This document shows positions 18,115 to 27,309 of a stretch of DNA of 64,000 nucleotides, piece by piece (positions within the stretch are counted from its first letter, which is position 1; every line of letters starts with the position of its first letter). The stretch spans positions 2,772,438 through 2,836,437 of the forward strand of contig OX638341.1 in assembly GCA_951812965.1 (NCBI GenBank). Reading direction: 5' to 3'. The notes beneath the pieces were generated by a model that saw only the letters and a program-made list of their open reading frames with translations, ran no database searches and had not been told where the DNA came from. Origin of the DNA: an uncultured Pseudohongiella sp. GTDB lineage: Bacteria; Pseudomonadota; Gammaproteobacteria; Pseudomonadales; Pseudohongiellaceae. Position numbers and translations under genes: made by a program.

Positions 18115-20219
18115 TCAGAAACGAAAGCGAATACTTGCGTTAAAATGTCGCGGTAATTCAGGCAACGCTATCACGCCGCCGAACAGATTGGGAAATTCGC
18201 GCGAAAATACCGTTCGTCGGTAATGTTCTTGATATTGAAGCTGAACAGCCAATCGCGGGCTTCGTAGCCGAATCCCAGGTTCACCAACGTGTACGCCGGG
18301 AGTCAGACGCGGCGGGAATAGCCCGAGTACACTTCTTCCACGTCGGCGGCGCTGCCATTGATCGTCCAGCCATTGACGAGGTCCCATGTGCCCGTGAACG
18401 AGTAGATGTTTTCCGGCATACCGGCCCGGCGAGCGTCGCCGCCGATGACCTCGCCTCCCAGCGCGCCGCCGTACAAGCGCCAGGGCTCGATCCCGGGCAG
18501 ATCTTCCGCTCCGATGAAACTGCCGGCTTCGAGCGTGTTGAGATTGACGACCTCGATCCTGGAATAGCCGAATGAGAGCAACAGGCTTTCACTATCAGAC
18601 CAGCGTGTTTCGAATTCGATGCCGCGCGTACGTGAAGCCTGATTGGTAACAATGGCCTGGGCGGAGAAGTCGGTGCGTTCCTGACGGTAAGCCGCGGCGG
18701 CAAAATACAGTCTATTGTCGAGCAGCCGACCCTTCACTCCCCCTTCGAGCAATTCGGACTGGTCAAAAGCGCTGCCGTCCCTGACGCCGGCGGTAGTCAC
18801 TTCGGCGCCCTGCCCGGCGATGAGCGTCGATTGCCGCGAGACCGTAACATAGGGCAGCAAGCCGTTATCCAGTTGCCGGCTCAGACTCAGGGTCCAGGAA
18901 ATACCACCGACATTGTCTTCCGCCGCGGGAACGACGCAATCACCCGGAGGAAGGCAGAAATTGTTTGAACTCGGCAAAAGCAGTTTTTCCAGAGGCTGAC
19001 GGCTTTCAACATCGATGCTGTCGTGGCGCAGACCGACCAGCGCCGAGAACCCGCTGTCGAAATTCATATCGAGCAATGCGGCCAAACCGAAGTCAGTGTA
19101 GTTGCCGATGTAGTACTCGGTATAGCCATCGTCTATGCGGGTGGCGAGCAGGCGATGGGCAAGCGCGTCCAGCGGCCGGGTAAGGTCGCGCCGGTCGAAA
19201 TTTTCGTTGGTGTAGTCGTCGCCGTGTTCGAATTCCGTATGGCGCAGGGAAGGCGACAATTGCAAGTCCGCGGTCATCTCCTCGAAGCGGAACTGCCTTG
19301 AAAACACCAGCTTGTTTTCGACGACCCAGGTGTCGTGGAACTGGGAAAATCCGTAGGCGTTCTCGTTCAGATTGTCATAGTGTTCGAAGAACAACTGGTT
19401 CTTCCAATCCCAGCCGATGCCGTTGCCTCCCATCAGATCCTGGGTGAGCCGGTTCCAGCCGGCCACCTGGTTGCCCTCGTATTGATGCAACATGCCGCCG
19501 AACTGGGCGCGAATCGCGTTCGGGAAGTCCATATCCACCGACAGTTGCAGGAGATTCTGCCGTTGGCCGCTGTGGTCGTAATAACTGCCGGAATCTTCGG
19601 TCAGGGCGTACACGTAATAGCCCAGATCCCGCGAGCCGATCCGGCCCGGCCCGCCGGCCTCGGCGGCAAGCACGGCCTTGTCCCAACTGCCCGTGCTGAA
19701 CGAAACGGCGCCGCCGGTCTCGTCGAGAAACGCCCCGGTTTCCTCTATTCGGGCCGATTTCGGATTGAAATTCAGATAACCGCCGATTTTGGACGGCCCG
19801 TAGATCGGGGAAGCCGGACCCCGGATAACGTCGATGCGGTCGGACGCTCCGATCGGAGTCGGATAGTTCCCCGGATTGTCCAGCCGGCGCATGCCGCGAA
19901 AATAGGTTTCGCCCGGCGTGCCGCGGATGTCCAGGCCACCGGCCACGCCGAAGAACGACTGGGTAAAACTGCCCGGCGCGAGCACGATCAACTCATCGAT
20001 ATCCTGCATGTCGAATCTTTCGAGCAATGCCGATGAAATCGTCGAAGCGGAACGCGGCGTCTCCAACAGCGACGTTTCGAACCCGAACACCGATTCCACG
20101 TAGCCACCAGGGAGACTGTCGAGATCGCCCGTGACGACGATCTCCTCCACGACATCCTGCGCCGAGGCCAGGCCAGTGACCAACAACAAACAGAGACCTG
20201 CGGGAAATCGGGCTGGCAT
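18115..20219 (-). pseudogene. TonB-dependent outer membrane receptor, broken near its 3' end
   Basis: The main frame (18303-20219, 638 aa) has a signal peptide (MPARFPAGLCLLLVTGLASAQ), a TonB-box-like EEIVVTGD, a plug domain with IDVIRGPASPIYGPSKIGGYLNF, and a long beta-barrel. It looks like a siderophore-type receptor; the ligand is unknown. It stops at a TGA (18303-18305) after SGYSRRV. The same frame then continues LPAYTLVNLGFGYEARDWLFSFNIKNITDERYFRANF, and from about 18190 the next frame carries on as PNLFGGVIALPELPRHFNASIRFRF and a stop at 18115. That is a normal barrel end finishing in F. So two lesions, a nonsense codon and an apparent one-base loss in a CCC run, remove the last 62 or so residues. 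Confidence 0.85.
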
Positions 20220-20376
20220 TGTTTTCCTTCCCTGACCAAGCGCCGGGAAGCTTGCTATTTTTTTCGGTATCGGTCAACTTGCCGGCAGGCAATTCCGCGA
20301 AACGGCGCGAGTTTGCGGCGGAGCCATTCCGGCGAATCTTCAGACATCCACGCATGCGGGCGGGCAAGCGATTGCA

Positions 20377-21891
20377 ATGCGAAAATCCGACAACAGGGCG
20401 GCGCTGAGCCGCCGCGAACTGCTGGCCGGCGCGGGAGCCGCTCTTGGCGCCGGAATGCTGCCTGGCGCCCTGCTCCACGCGCAGAACGAGGCCGAAAATT
20501 CTTCCACCGTCGTCTTCACCGATACCACCATAGTTACCAACGACGTCGAGCGGCGCAGCCTGCGTAACATGGCGCTGGCGGTGCGCGACGGAGTCATTGC
20601 CGCAATCGGCGAAACTGATGAAGTATTGTCCGCATTTCCCGACGTGGAGGTCTACGACTGCAGCCGCAAGGCTTTGCTACCTGGCCTGATCAACTGTCAC
20701 GCGCATTTGTCGGCGACGATAGCCAAGGGTTTCAACGAGGATTTCGGCTTTCCCAACAGTCTGCAATTGCCGCAAAGTCCGGAAAGTATGCTGTCGGAGG
20801 ACGAGGTCACCTTGATGTCGGTGCTCGCGGCACTGGAAGGGCTGCGTTCGGGCACCACGACCATGGTGCAGAATGTGAGCGGCATCGCCCGCGACGCCGC
20901 GGCTTTGGCAAGAACCGGCCAGCGCTGGGTATTCGCCGAATCCGTACGCGATATCACCACCGTGGACGGTCCGATGTCGCCGCCGCGACTGGCAGATAGC
21001 GTTCCACCGCAATTTTCCGACCGGCTGCGTGAAGAAGGCATACAACGCATCGCCGATCTGCATGGCGCCTGGCACGGCCGCGACAACGGCCTGATCAGCG
21101 TCTTCCCCGCCGCCGCGCTGACCGAATTATCTTCGCCGCAATTGCTGCGCGACGTGCGCGAATTCGCCGAAACCCACGATCTCGGCTACACCATCCACAT
21201 GACCCAGTCCCGGGCCGAGGTCGATTTCATGCTGCGCTACCACGGCGTGCGGCCCGCGATTTTTCTCGCCGATAACGATTTTCTCGGTCCGCGGCTGTTC
21301 GCGGCCCATGCGCGCTATTGCGACGCCGCGGAGATTGAAGTTCTGGGCCGCAGCGGAACCATCATCACGCATCAGGCGGCGATGGCGGCGAATCGCGGCG
21401 TGAATCCGCCGATTACGGCCTTGCGTGAAGCCGGCTGTCCTATCGCCATGGGCACCGACAATAACAACACCGACATGTTGCATGTCATGAAAACGGCGAT
21501 ATCCATGGAGCGCATCCAGCGCAACGATGAAATTCCCGGCACTCTGCCGCAACCCGAAGACATGCTCGCGGACGCGGCTGGCGGCGGCGCACTCGCTATA
21601 CGGCAAGGCTCAATGCTCGGTTCGCTCGAAGTGGGCCGCAAGGCGGATCTGCTCGTGCTCGACACCATGCAGCCGCACCTGATTCCCTCCGGCCGCATCC
21701 TTTCCGCCTGGATTCACAACGGCCAGCCCTCCGACATCGAATCGGTCATGGTCGACGGCAGATTTGTCATGCGCGACCGCCGCGTACTGACGCTCGACGA
21801 GGCGGACATCCTGGAGCAAGCCTGGCAAATCGGCCGGCGGGTCTGGAACCGGATGCTGCAAAACGGCCCGCTGCCACTGCCCCGGCTGTGA
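20377..21891 (+). CDS. Tat-exported amidohydrolase family protein
   Basis: A 504-aa metal-dependent hydrolase of the amidohydrolase superfamily, nearest in pattern to the cytosine/SAH/triazine deaminase group. The N-terminus has a twin-arginine motif (SRRELLAG, 11-18) and a hydrophobic stretch ending near AHA/LLHAQ, so export by Tat is likely. Metal ligands are H108 and H110 (INCHAHLS), a histidine in YTIHMTQS and an aspartate in MGTDNNNTDML. The composite beta-sandwich is formed by residues 46-100 and the C-terminus (GRKADLLVLD). It is divergent from the damaged receptor gene across 157 nt. The substrate is not known. Confidence 0.85.
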   Translation: MRKSDNRAALSRRELLAGAGAALGAGMLPGALLHAQNEAENSSTVVFTDTTIVTNDVERRSLRNMALAVRDGVIAAIGETDEVLSAFPDVEVYDCSRKALLPGLINCHAHLSATIAKGFNEDFGFPNSLQLPQSPESMLSEDEVTLMSVLAALEGLRSGTTTMVQNVSGIARDAAALARTGQRWVFAESVRDITTVDGPMSPPRLADSVPPQFSDRLREEGIQRIADLHGAWHGRDNGLISVFPAAALTELSSPQLLRDVREFAETHDLGYTIHMTQSRAEVDFMLRYHGVRPAIFLADNDFLGPRLFAAHARYCDAAEIEVLGRSGTIITHQAAMAANRGVNPPITALREAGCPIAMGTDNNNTDMLHVMKTAISMERIQRNDEIPGTLPQPEDMLADAAGGGALAIRQGSMLGSLEVGRKADLLVLDTMQPHLIPSGRILSAWIHNGQPSDIESVMVDGRFVMRDRRVLTLDEADILEQAWQIGRRVWNRMLQNGPLPLPRL

Positions 21892-21968
21892 ACCCTTTTC
21901 ATTGCTAGACATCCATTGCAAAACCATTACAATCCGGGACTTCGCGCCTGCAACAGAGACCCCATGAC

Positions 21969-22928
21969 ATGAGTCAGCACTCGACGATAACGGAATTGAA
22001 GAACTGGTTGACGATGCAGATCATCGGCCAGGAGCGACTCATAGACCGGTTGCTGATCGCTTTGCTGGCGGATGGCCATTTGTTGGTGGAAGGCGCCCCC
22101 GGACTGGCCAAGACCAAGGCAATCAAGGATCTCTCCCGCGGCATCGAAGGCGACTTCCACCGCATCCAGTTCACACCGGACCTGTTGCCGAGCGATATAA
22201 CCGGAACCGAGGTTTTTCGGCCGGAAGACGGCTCTTTCCGCTTTCAACAAGGCCCGATTTTCCACAATCTGGTGCTTGCGGACGAGATCAACCGCGCTCC
22301 AGCCAAGGTGCAGTCGGCATTGCTCGAAGCCATGGGCGAACACCAGGTCAGCGTCGGCCGCGAATCCTTTACTCTGCCGCCGCTGTTTCTCGTCATGGCG
22401 ACGCAGAATCCGATCGAGCAGGAAGGAACCTATCCCTTGCCGGAAGCGCAACTCGACCGCTTTCTGATGCACGTCACCATCACCTATCCCTCTATCGAGG
22501 CCGAACGCGACATTCTTAACCTGGTGCGGGACGAGGCAGCCAACAAGTTGCCCGATCCCCCGAGCCAGGTGCCGCAGGAAAAAGTCTTTGCCGCCCGCCA
22601 GGAGGTGCTGGAAATGCATATGGCGCCGGAAGTCGAGGAATACATCATTCAACTCATCATGGCGACGCGCAATCCGCTGGTCTACGGCAAGGATCTGGAG
22701 GGTTGGCTCGAATACGGCGCCAGCCCCCGGGGCACGATTTCACTCGACCGCTGCGCGCGCGCCCACGCCTGGATTCAGGGCAAGGATTTCGTCAGCCCCG
22801 ACGATGTGCAGGAAATCATGTTCGATGTGCTTCGTCATCGCATACTGCTGAGCTTCGAGGCCGAGGCCAGCGGCGTTACACCGGACAAGGTTCTGGAAAC
22901 GATTCGCGAACGCGTACCGTCCGCCTGA
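21969..22928 (+). CDS. MoxR family AAA+ ATPase
   Basis: A cytosolic AAA+ chaperone-like ATPase (319 aa). Walker A EGAPGLAKT is at 41-49, Walker B LVLADEINRAP near 100-112, sensor 1 MATQNPIEQEGTYPLPEAQLDRF, and a C-terminal lid domain. MoxR proteins act with von Willebrand A (VWA) domain partners to fold or activate other proteins. This one heads an operon of DUF58, DUF4381, BatA-, BatB- and BatD-like genes, the standard partner set. The gene begins 77 nt after the amidohydrolase. Confidence 0.95.
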   Translation: MSQHSTITELKNWLTMQIIGQERLIDRLLIALLADGHLLVEGAPGLAKTKAIKDLSRGIEGDFHRIQFTPDLLPSDITGTEVFRPEDGSFRFQQGPIFHNLVLADEINRAPAKVQSALLEAMGEHQVSVGRESFTLPPLFLVMATQNPIEQEGTYPLPEAQLDRFLMHVTITYPSIEAERDILNLVRDEAANKLPDPPSQVPQEKVFAARQEVLEMHMAPEVEEYIIQLIMATRNPLVYGKDLEGWLEYGASPRGTISLDRCARAHAWIQGKDFVSPDDVQEIMFDVLRHRILLSFEAEASGVTPDKVLETIRERVPSA

Positions 22929-22943
22929 CGGGGACGCCCCGAG

Positions 22944-23912
22944 ATGAGTTCCAGGTACCGCATCGACCCTGAGCACGCCCGTTATCAGGCGACAGGGGCC
23001 GCCGTCAGCCTGCAGCAATTGCTGATGCAGCGCTATGCGGCCAAAACCCTGGAGTACCTGGCCCATACCCGATCCATCGCAGGCATCAGTGGACTGCATT
23101 TATCCAAGATGCGCGGCCGCGGCATCGATTTCGAGGAATTCCGGCCCTACCAGCCCGGGGACGATATCCGCCTCATCGACTGGCGAGTCACGGCTCGCAC
23201 GAACCGGCCTTTCACCAAGGTTTTCCGCGAGGAGCGCGAGCGCCCGGTCATCATCGCGGTGGATCAGACTCATAACATGTTTTTCGGCAGCCGGGTCGCA
23301 TTCAAGTCGGTGATCGCCGCGCAAACCGCGGCCGTTTTCTGTTGGCTGGCAATCGACAACGGAGATCGCGTGGGCGGCCTGGTCTTTTCCGACCGGGAGG
23401 TGCGGCTGGTCCGGCCCAAACGCAGCAGGCGCTCCGCGCTGCATCTGCTCAACCAGGTTTATGAGTTCAATCAGTCCCTGGTAAACGTCGCCACCAGCGA
23501 GCCCGCGGAAGCCGCAGAATCCCGCTTGTCCGATGCACTTGGACAAATTCGCAAGATCATGCGCCCCGGCAGCACCTTGTACGTGGTTTCCGATTTTGTC
23601 ACTCTTGACGAAAGGGCGATGCAATACCTCAATCAGCTAAGCCAGCACAACAACGTGGTATGTTGTCTGGTTTACGATGCTCTGGAAGAGTCATTGCCCA
23701 CTCCCGGGCTTTACAGCATCACGGATGGTCAGCGCAAGGGCGCGCTCAACACGCACAACCGGCGCGCTCGGGTGCGCTACCGGGAGCAGTTCGCCGAAAG
23801 AATGCAGCTGATCGAGTCCGAACTCGACCGGCTGCAGGTAGCCTTGCTGAAAATTCGCACCAATGATCTGGTCGTGGAACAGATTCGACAGTGGATAGCG
23901 CAGAACTCCTAG
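22944..23912 (+). CDS. DUF58 protein of the MoxR/Bat operon
   Basis: A 322-aa cytosolic protein with the DUF58 signature RPYQPGDDIRLIDWRVTAR at 67-85, followed by a VWA-like fold (VIIAVDQTHNMFF at 102-114). The first metal-site (MIDAS) position reads DQTHNM rather than DxSxS, so metal binding is doubtful. It lies 15 nt after moxR and overlaps the next gene by 22 nt. The function is inferred from its fixed place beside MoxR. Confidence 0.92.
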   Translation: MSSRYRIDPEHARYQATGAAVSLQQLLMQRYAAKTLEYLAHTRSIAGISGLHLSKMRGRGIDFEEFRPYQPGDDIRLIDWRVTARTNRPFTKVFREERERPVIIAVDQTHNMFFGSRVAFKSVIAAQTAAVFCWLAIDNGDRVGGLVFSDREVRLVRPKRSRRSALHLLNQVYEFNQSLVNVATSEPAEAAESRLSDALGQIRKIMRPGSTLYVVSDFVTLDERAMQYLNQLSQHNNVVCCLVYDALEESLPTPGLYSITDGQRKGALNTHNRRARVRYREQFAERMQLIESELDRLQVALLKIRTNDLVVEQIRQWIAQNS

Positions 23913-24454
23913 CTCAACTGGCGGATATTCATCTGCCCGAACCGGTAGGCTTGTGGCCTCCGGCGCCGGGCTGGTGGATTCTCGCCGCATTATTGCTGGC
24001 GGGCGTCATTTTCGGCGGCCGCAAGGCGCTTGCCGTCTGGCGCAAGCGGCGATTCTGCGCCCATGCCCTGCTGGAACTCGAGCGGACATACAATGAATTC
24101 GCCATGACTGAGGCCGAAGATCCGGAAAAGGCCCGGCTGCGCTATGTAAACGCGTTCAATTCCGTATTGAAGCGGGTGGCGCTGACGCATTTCCCGGATA
24201 CCGCGGTCGCCGGCCTCGGCGGCGGCGACTGGCTGCGCTTCCTGAAGGCCAACGGCAATTGCATGAACCTGGACCGCGAGCTGGCCGAGGCATTGAGTCA
24301 TGGCCGATTCCAGCCTACCATTTCAGTCGATACGGGCAGGCTGCATACTTTCGGCCGGGAGTGGATCCGCTCCATGTATCTGCGCCGGAGCCACGGCCGC
24401 CCACAGGACAAGCAGACCGCAAGCGGTCTGGGGCTTGGGGGTTCGGATGCTTGA
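23891..24454 (+). CDS. DUF4381 membrane protein of the MoxR/Bat operon
   Basis: A 187-aa protein with one transmembrane segment near residues 28-45 (GWWILAALLLAGVIFGG) and a cytosolic domain. The N-terminus (LAQLADIHLPEPVGLWPPAPGWW) is the usual DUF4381 start. The start codon is GTG at 23891, inside the end of the DUF58 gene (22 nt overlap), and the end overlaps the next gene by 8 nt, so translation is probably coupled. Confidence 0.88.
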   Translation: MDSAELLAQLADIHLPEPVGLWPPAPGWWILAALLLAGVIFGGRKALAVWRKRRFCAHALLELERTYNEFAMTEAEDPEKARLRYVNAFNSVLKRVALTHFPDTAVAGLGGGDWLRFLKANGNCMNLDRELAEALSHGRFQPTISVDTGRLHTFGREWIRSMYLRRSHGRPQDKQTASGLGLGGSDA

Positions 24455-25508
24455 GTTCACCTGGCCATGGGCATTCCTGCTTTTGCCGTTGCCCTTGCTG
24501 GTTTACCGGCTGATGGCGCGCGCGCCGCGTCAGGACGCCGCCTTGTACGTCCCCTTTTTCAACATGTTGACGCGCCTGCAGTCGGACAGCGAAAACCTGA
24601 CTTCAGGACGCCTGTTGACCTTGATCTGCTGCCTGCTGGTCTGGCTGCTCGTGGTATTGGCGGCAACCAGACCGCAATGGCTCGGCGAGCCGGTGCAACT
24701 GCCTTCCACCGGACGCGACCTTATGCTGGCAGTGGACATATCGGGCAGCATGGAAGCCCAGGACATGATCGTCGGCAGTCGCCAGGCTTCGCGCATCGAT
24801 GTGGTAAAGGCCGTGGTCGGCGATTTCGTCGAACGGCGGGAAGGCGACCGACTCGGACTGATACTGTTTGCGGCCCACGCCTACATCCAGGCGCCACTGA
24901 CTTTCGACCGCAAGGTCGTCGGCGAACTGCTGGAAGAAGCCGACATTGGCATTATCGAGGAATCCGCGACCGCAATAGGCGACGCCATCGGTCTGTCGGT
25001 GATCCATCTGCGCAACCGACCGGAGAACAGCCGCGTGCTGGTCCTCCTGACCGATGGGGTCAACAATGCCGGCGAAGTCTCGCCGGAACAGGCCGGGCAA
25101 CTCGCGCGCACCGAAAACATCAAGATATACACGATCGGCATCGGCGCGGATCAGATTACCCAGCGCACCTTTTTCGGTGCGCGCACGATCAATCCTTCGG
25201 CGGAACTCGATGAAGCGGTCCTGACCCGTATCGCGGAATCCACCGGCGGCCGCTATTTTCGCGCCAGGGACGTTTCGGACCTGGTGGAAATCTATGAAGA
25301 ACTGGATCGGCTGGAAACAATCGAGCAGGACGAGCAGACTTACCGGCCTACGCGTGTGCTGTTTCACTGGCCATTGGGTGCGGCGATGCTGATCAGTTTC
25401 CTGCTGGCGCTGATTTCGATTCCCTGGCTGTCACTTTCCGGCAGAGCGGTGCTTTCTGACCCGAACGAACAGCCGGCCGGGACCGGCGAAGCCTTGGGCC
25501 AGGAATAG
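24447..25508 (+). CDS. BatA-like VWA domain membrane protein
   Basis: A 353-aa inner-membrane protein. A first transmembrane segment (WPWAFLLLPLPLLVY) is followed by a second near 55-75, then a VWA domain with an intact metal site, DISGSM at 97-102, and downstream threonine and aspartate in LLTDGVNNAGE. A last transmembrane segment lies near 310-328. The ATG at 24447 is chosen over an upstream in-frame start because MLEFTWPWAF is the family N-terminus and overlaps the preceding gene by only 8 nt. It probably works with the MoxR ATPase. Confidence 0.92.
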   Translation: MLEFTWPWAFLLLPLPLLVYRLMARAPRQDAALYVPFFNMLTRLQSDSENLTSGRLLTLICCLLVWLLVVLAATRPQWLGEPVQLPSTGRDLMLAVDISGSMEAQDMIVGSRQASRIDVVKAVVGDFVERREGDRLGLILFAAHAYIQAPLTFDRKVVGELLEEADIGIIEESATAIGDAIGLSVIHLRNRPENSRVLVLLTDGVNNAGEVSPEQAGQLARTENIKIYTIGIGADQITQRTFFGARTINPSAELDEAVLTRIAESTGGRYFRARDVSDLVEIYEELDRLETIEQDEQTYRPTRVLFHWPLGAAMLISFLLALISIPWLSLSGRAVLSDPNEQPAGTGEALGQE

Positions 25509-25530
25509 GAGTGCTGGAATAACGATCATC

Positions 25531-27309
25531 ATGGAAATCTCAACCGCCATTTTCAACGAGTTTCATTTCCTGCGTCCCTGGTGGCTGCTGGCGCTGATAC
25601 CCGCAGTGATTTTCACGATTGCGCTCTGGCGCGCGAACAGTGCGCTCAGCGCCTGGGACAAGGCCATCGACAAGGATTTGCTTCCCTTCCTGCTGGACCG
25701 GTCCCGCAACGCGGCGCAACGCACGCCGCTCATGCTGTTGCTGGGCGCGTGGGCGTTGTCGGCCGTGGCGCTGGCGGGCCCGGTCTGGGAAAAACTGCCT
25801 CAGCCGGTGCAGCAGCGCGAAGACGCCCTCGTCATCGTTGTGGACCTTTCCCTTTCGATGTTCGCCCAGGACCACGTGCCTTCACGTCTCGATCTGGCCA
25901 AGCGCAAGTTGCGCGATATCCTGGCCCTGCGCGACGAAGGGCAGACGGCGCTGGTGGTATATGCCGGCGATGCCCACGCGGTCATGCCGCTTACCGACGA
26001 CGTGGTTACCATCGAAGCGCTGGTGCCTTCGCTGAGCCCCAACATCATGCCGCTGTTCGGCAGCAATCCCATGGCCGCCATGGACATGGCCATCGAATTG
26101 CTCGATAACGTCGAAGCTTCCGAAGGCAAGATCCTGCTGATGACCGACGGCATCAGCGGATTTGACCAGGAATTGCTGATTACGCGGCAACTCGAAGACA
26201 GACCGTACGAATTGTTGGTCATGGGCATCGGCACCGAACAGGGGGCGCCGATTCGCACCAGCGACGGCAACTTCCTGACCGACCAGCAAGGCGCAATGGT
26301 CGTTCCCTCCCTGAACCGCAATGTGCTGCAATCGCTGGCGAACCGGGTCGGCGGACGCTACCACGACATCCAGCTCTCCGACTCGGACCTGGCCTATCTG
26401 CTGACCGATCTGAACTTGCTCGACGATCCGCAATTGAGCGATGTCGAAGAGGAATTCGACGTCTGGTACGAAACCGGCCCCTGGCTGTTGCTGCTGGTGG
26501 CGCCGATGGTTGCCCTGACTTTCCGCCGCGGCTGGTTGTTCAGCATGCTTATGGCGGCTGGGGTGTTGGCGCTGGCGCCGGCGCCTCCCGCGCAGGCGGC
26601 CGAGTGGTCGGCCTTGTGGAAAACGTCGGATCAGCGCGGCGCCGACGCCTTCGCCAATGAGGAACACGCGGTGGCGGCGAGCCTGTTCGAATCGCCCGGC
26701 TGGCAAGGCGCCGCCAGTTATCGTGCGGAGAATTACGATTCGGCGATTGCCGCTTACAGCGCCCTCGATACAACTGACGGGCACTATAATCGCGGTAACG
26801 CACTGGCCCTTTCAGGCAATTACGCCGAGGCAATCGCCGCTTACGAATTGACCCTGGCGGTAGATCCGGAGCACGAAGACGCGATCTTCAACAAGGAAAT
26901 CGTGGAACAATTGCTGGAACAACAGCAATCGGAACAAGGCGAAAGCCAGGAAGGCAACAACGAAAGCGAACAGTCCGACCAGAACTCGGATCAGCAATCC
27001 GAACAGGACCAGGAGAACAGCGAGCAGCAGGATCAGGAAAGCCAGGAAGGCGATGAGAATCAGCAGCAGGATCAGCAACAGAACGAAGCGCCGGAAGACC
27101 AGGAAAACTCCGAATCCAACAGTGAACAGAACACGCCAAGCCAGAACAGCAATGAGGAATTCGAGGAGCAGCAGTCGCTTGAACAATGGCTGCGCCGGAT
27201 CGAGGACGATCCCGGCGAGTTGCTGGAGCGCAAGTTTCGCTACCAATACCGGCAGCGGCAATTGAACGGCACCGCCAACAGTCTTCAGGACGGGGGTCAG
27301 ATATGGTGA
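25531..27309 (+). CDS. BatB-like VWA and TPR protein with a long Q/E/N/S-rich tail
   Basis: A 592-aa membrane protein. The N-terminus has FHFLRPWWLLALIPAV and a second transmembrane segment, then a VWA domain whose metal site is VVDLSLSM (103-110) with LLMTDGISG later. Two more membrane segments lie near 315-355, and a TPR-like region (about 385-445: YNRGNALALSGNYAEAIAAYE) follows. Residues about 459-548 are almost wholly Q, E, N, S and D. This combines the BatB and BatC parts into one chain. Its stop overlaps the next gene's ATG (ATGGTGA). Confidence 0.92.
   Translation: MEISTAIFNEFHFLRPWWLLALIPAVIFTIALWRANSALSAWDKAIDKDLLPFLLDRSRNAAQRTPLMLLLGAWALSAVALAGPVWEKLPQPVQQREDALVIVVDLSLSMFAQDHVPSRLDLAKRKLRDILALRDEGQTALVVYAGDAHAVMPLTDDVVTIEALVPSLSPNIMPLFGSNPMAAMDMAIELLDNVEASEGKILLMTDGISGFDQELLITRQLEDRPYELLVMGIGTEQGAPIRTSDGNFLTDQQGAMVVPSLNRNVLQSLANRVGGRYHDIQLSDSDLAYLLTDLNLLDDPQLSDVEEEFDVWYETGPWLLLLVAPMVALTFRRGWLFSMLMAAGVLALAPAPPAQAAEWSALWKTSDQRGADAFANEEHAVAASLFESPGWQGAASYRAENYDSAIAAYSALDTTDGHYNRGNALALSGNYAEAIAAYELTLAVDPEHEDAIFNKEIVEQLLEQQQSEQGESQEGNNESEQSDQNSDQQSEQDQENSEQQDQESQEGDENQQQDQQQNEAPEDQENSESNSEQNTPSQNSNEEFEEQQSLEQWLRRIEDDPGELLERKFRYQYRQRQLNGTANSLQDGGQIW

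Noticed and set aside
18303-18305. TGA in the receptor gene as a selenocysteine codon
   Set aside because: SelU nearby shows possible selenium use, but an outer-membrane barrel strand is an unlikely place for selenocysteine, no downstream hairpin of the right kind was seen, and a frameshift lies close by.
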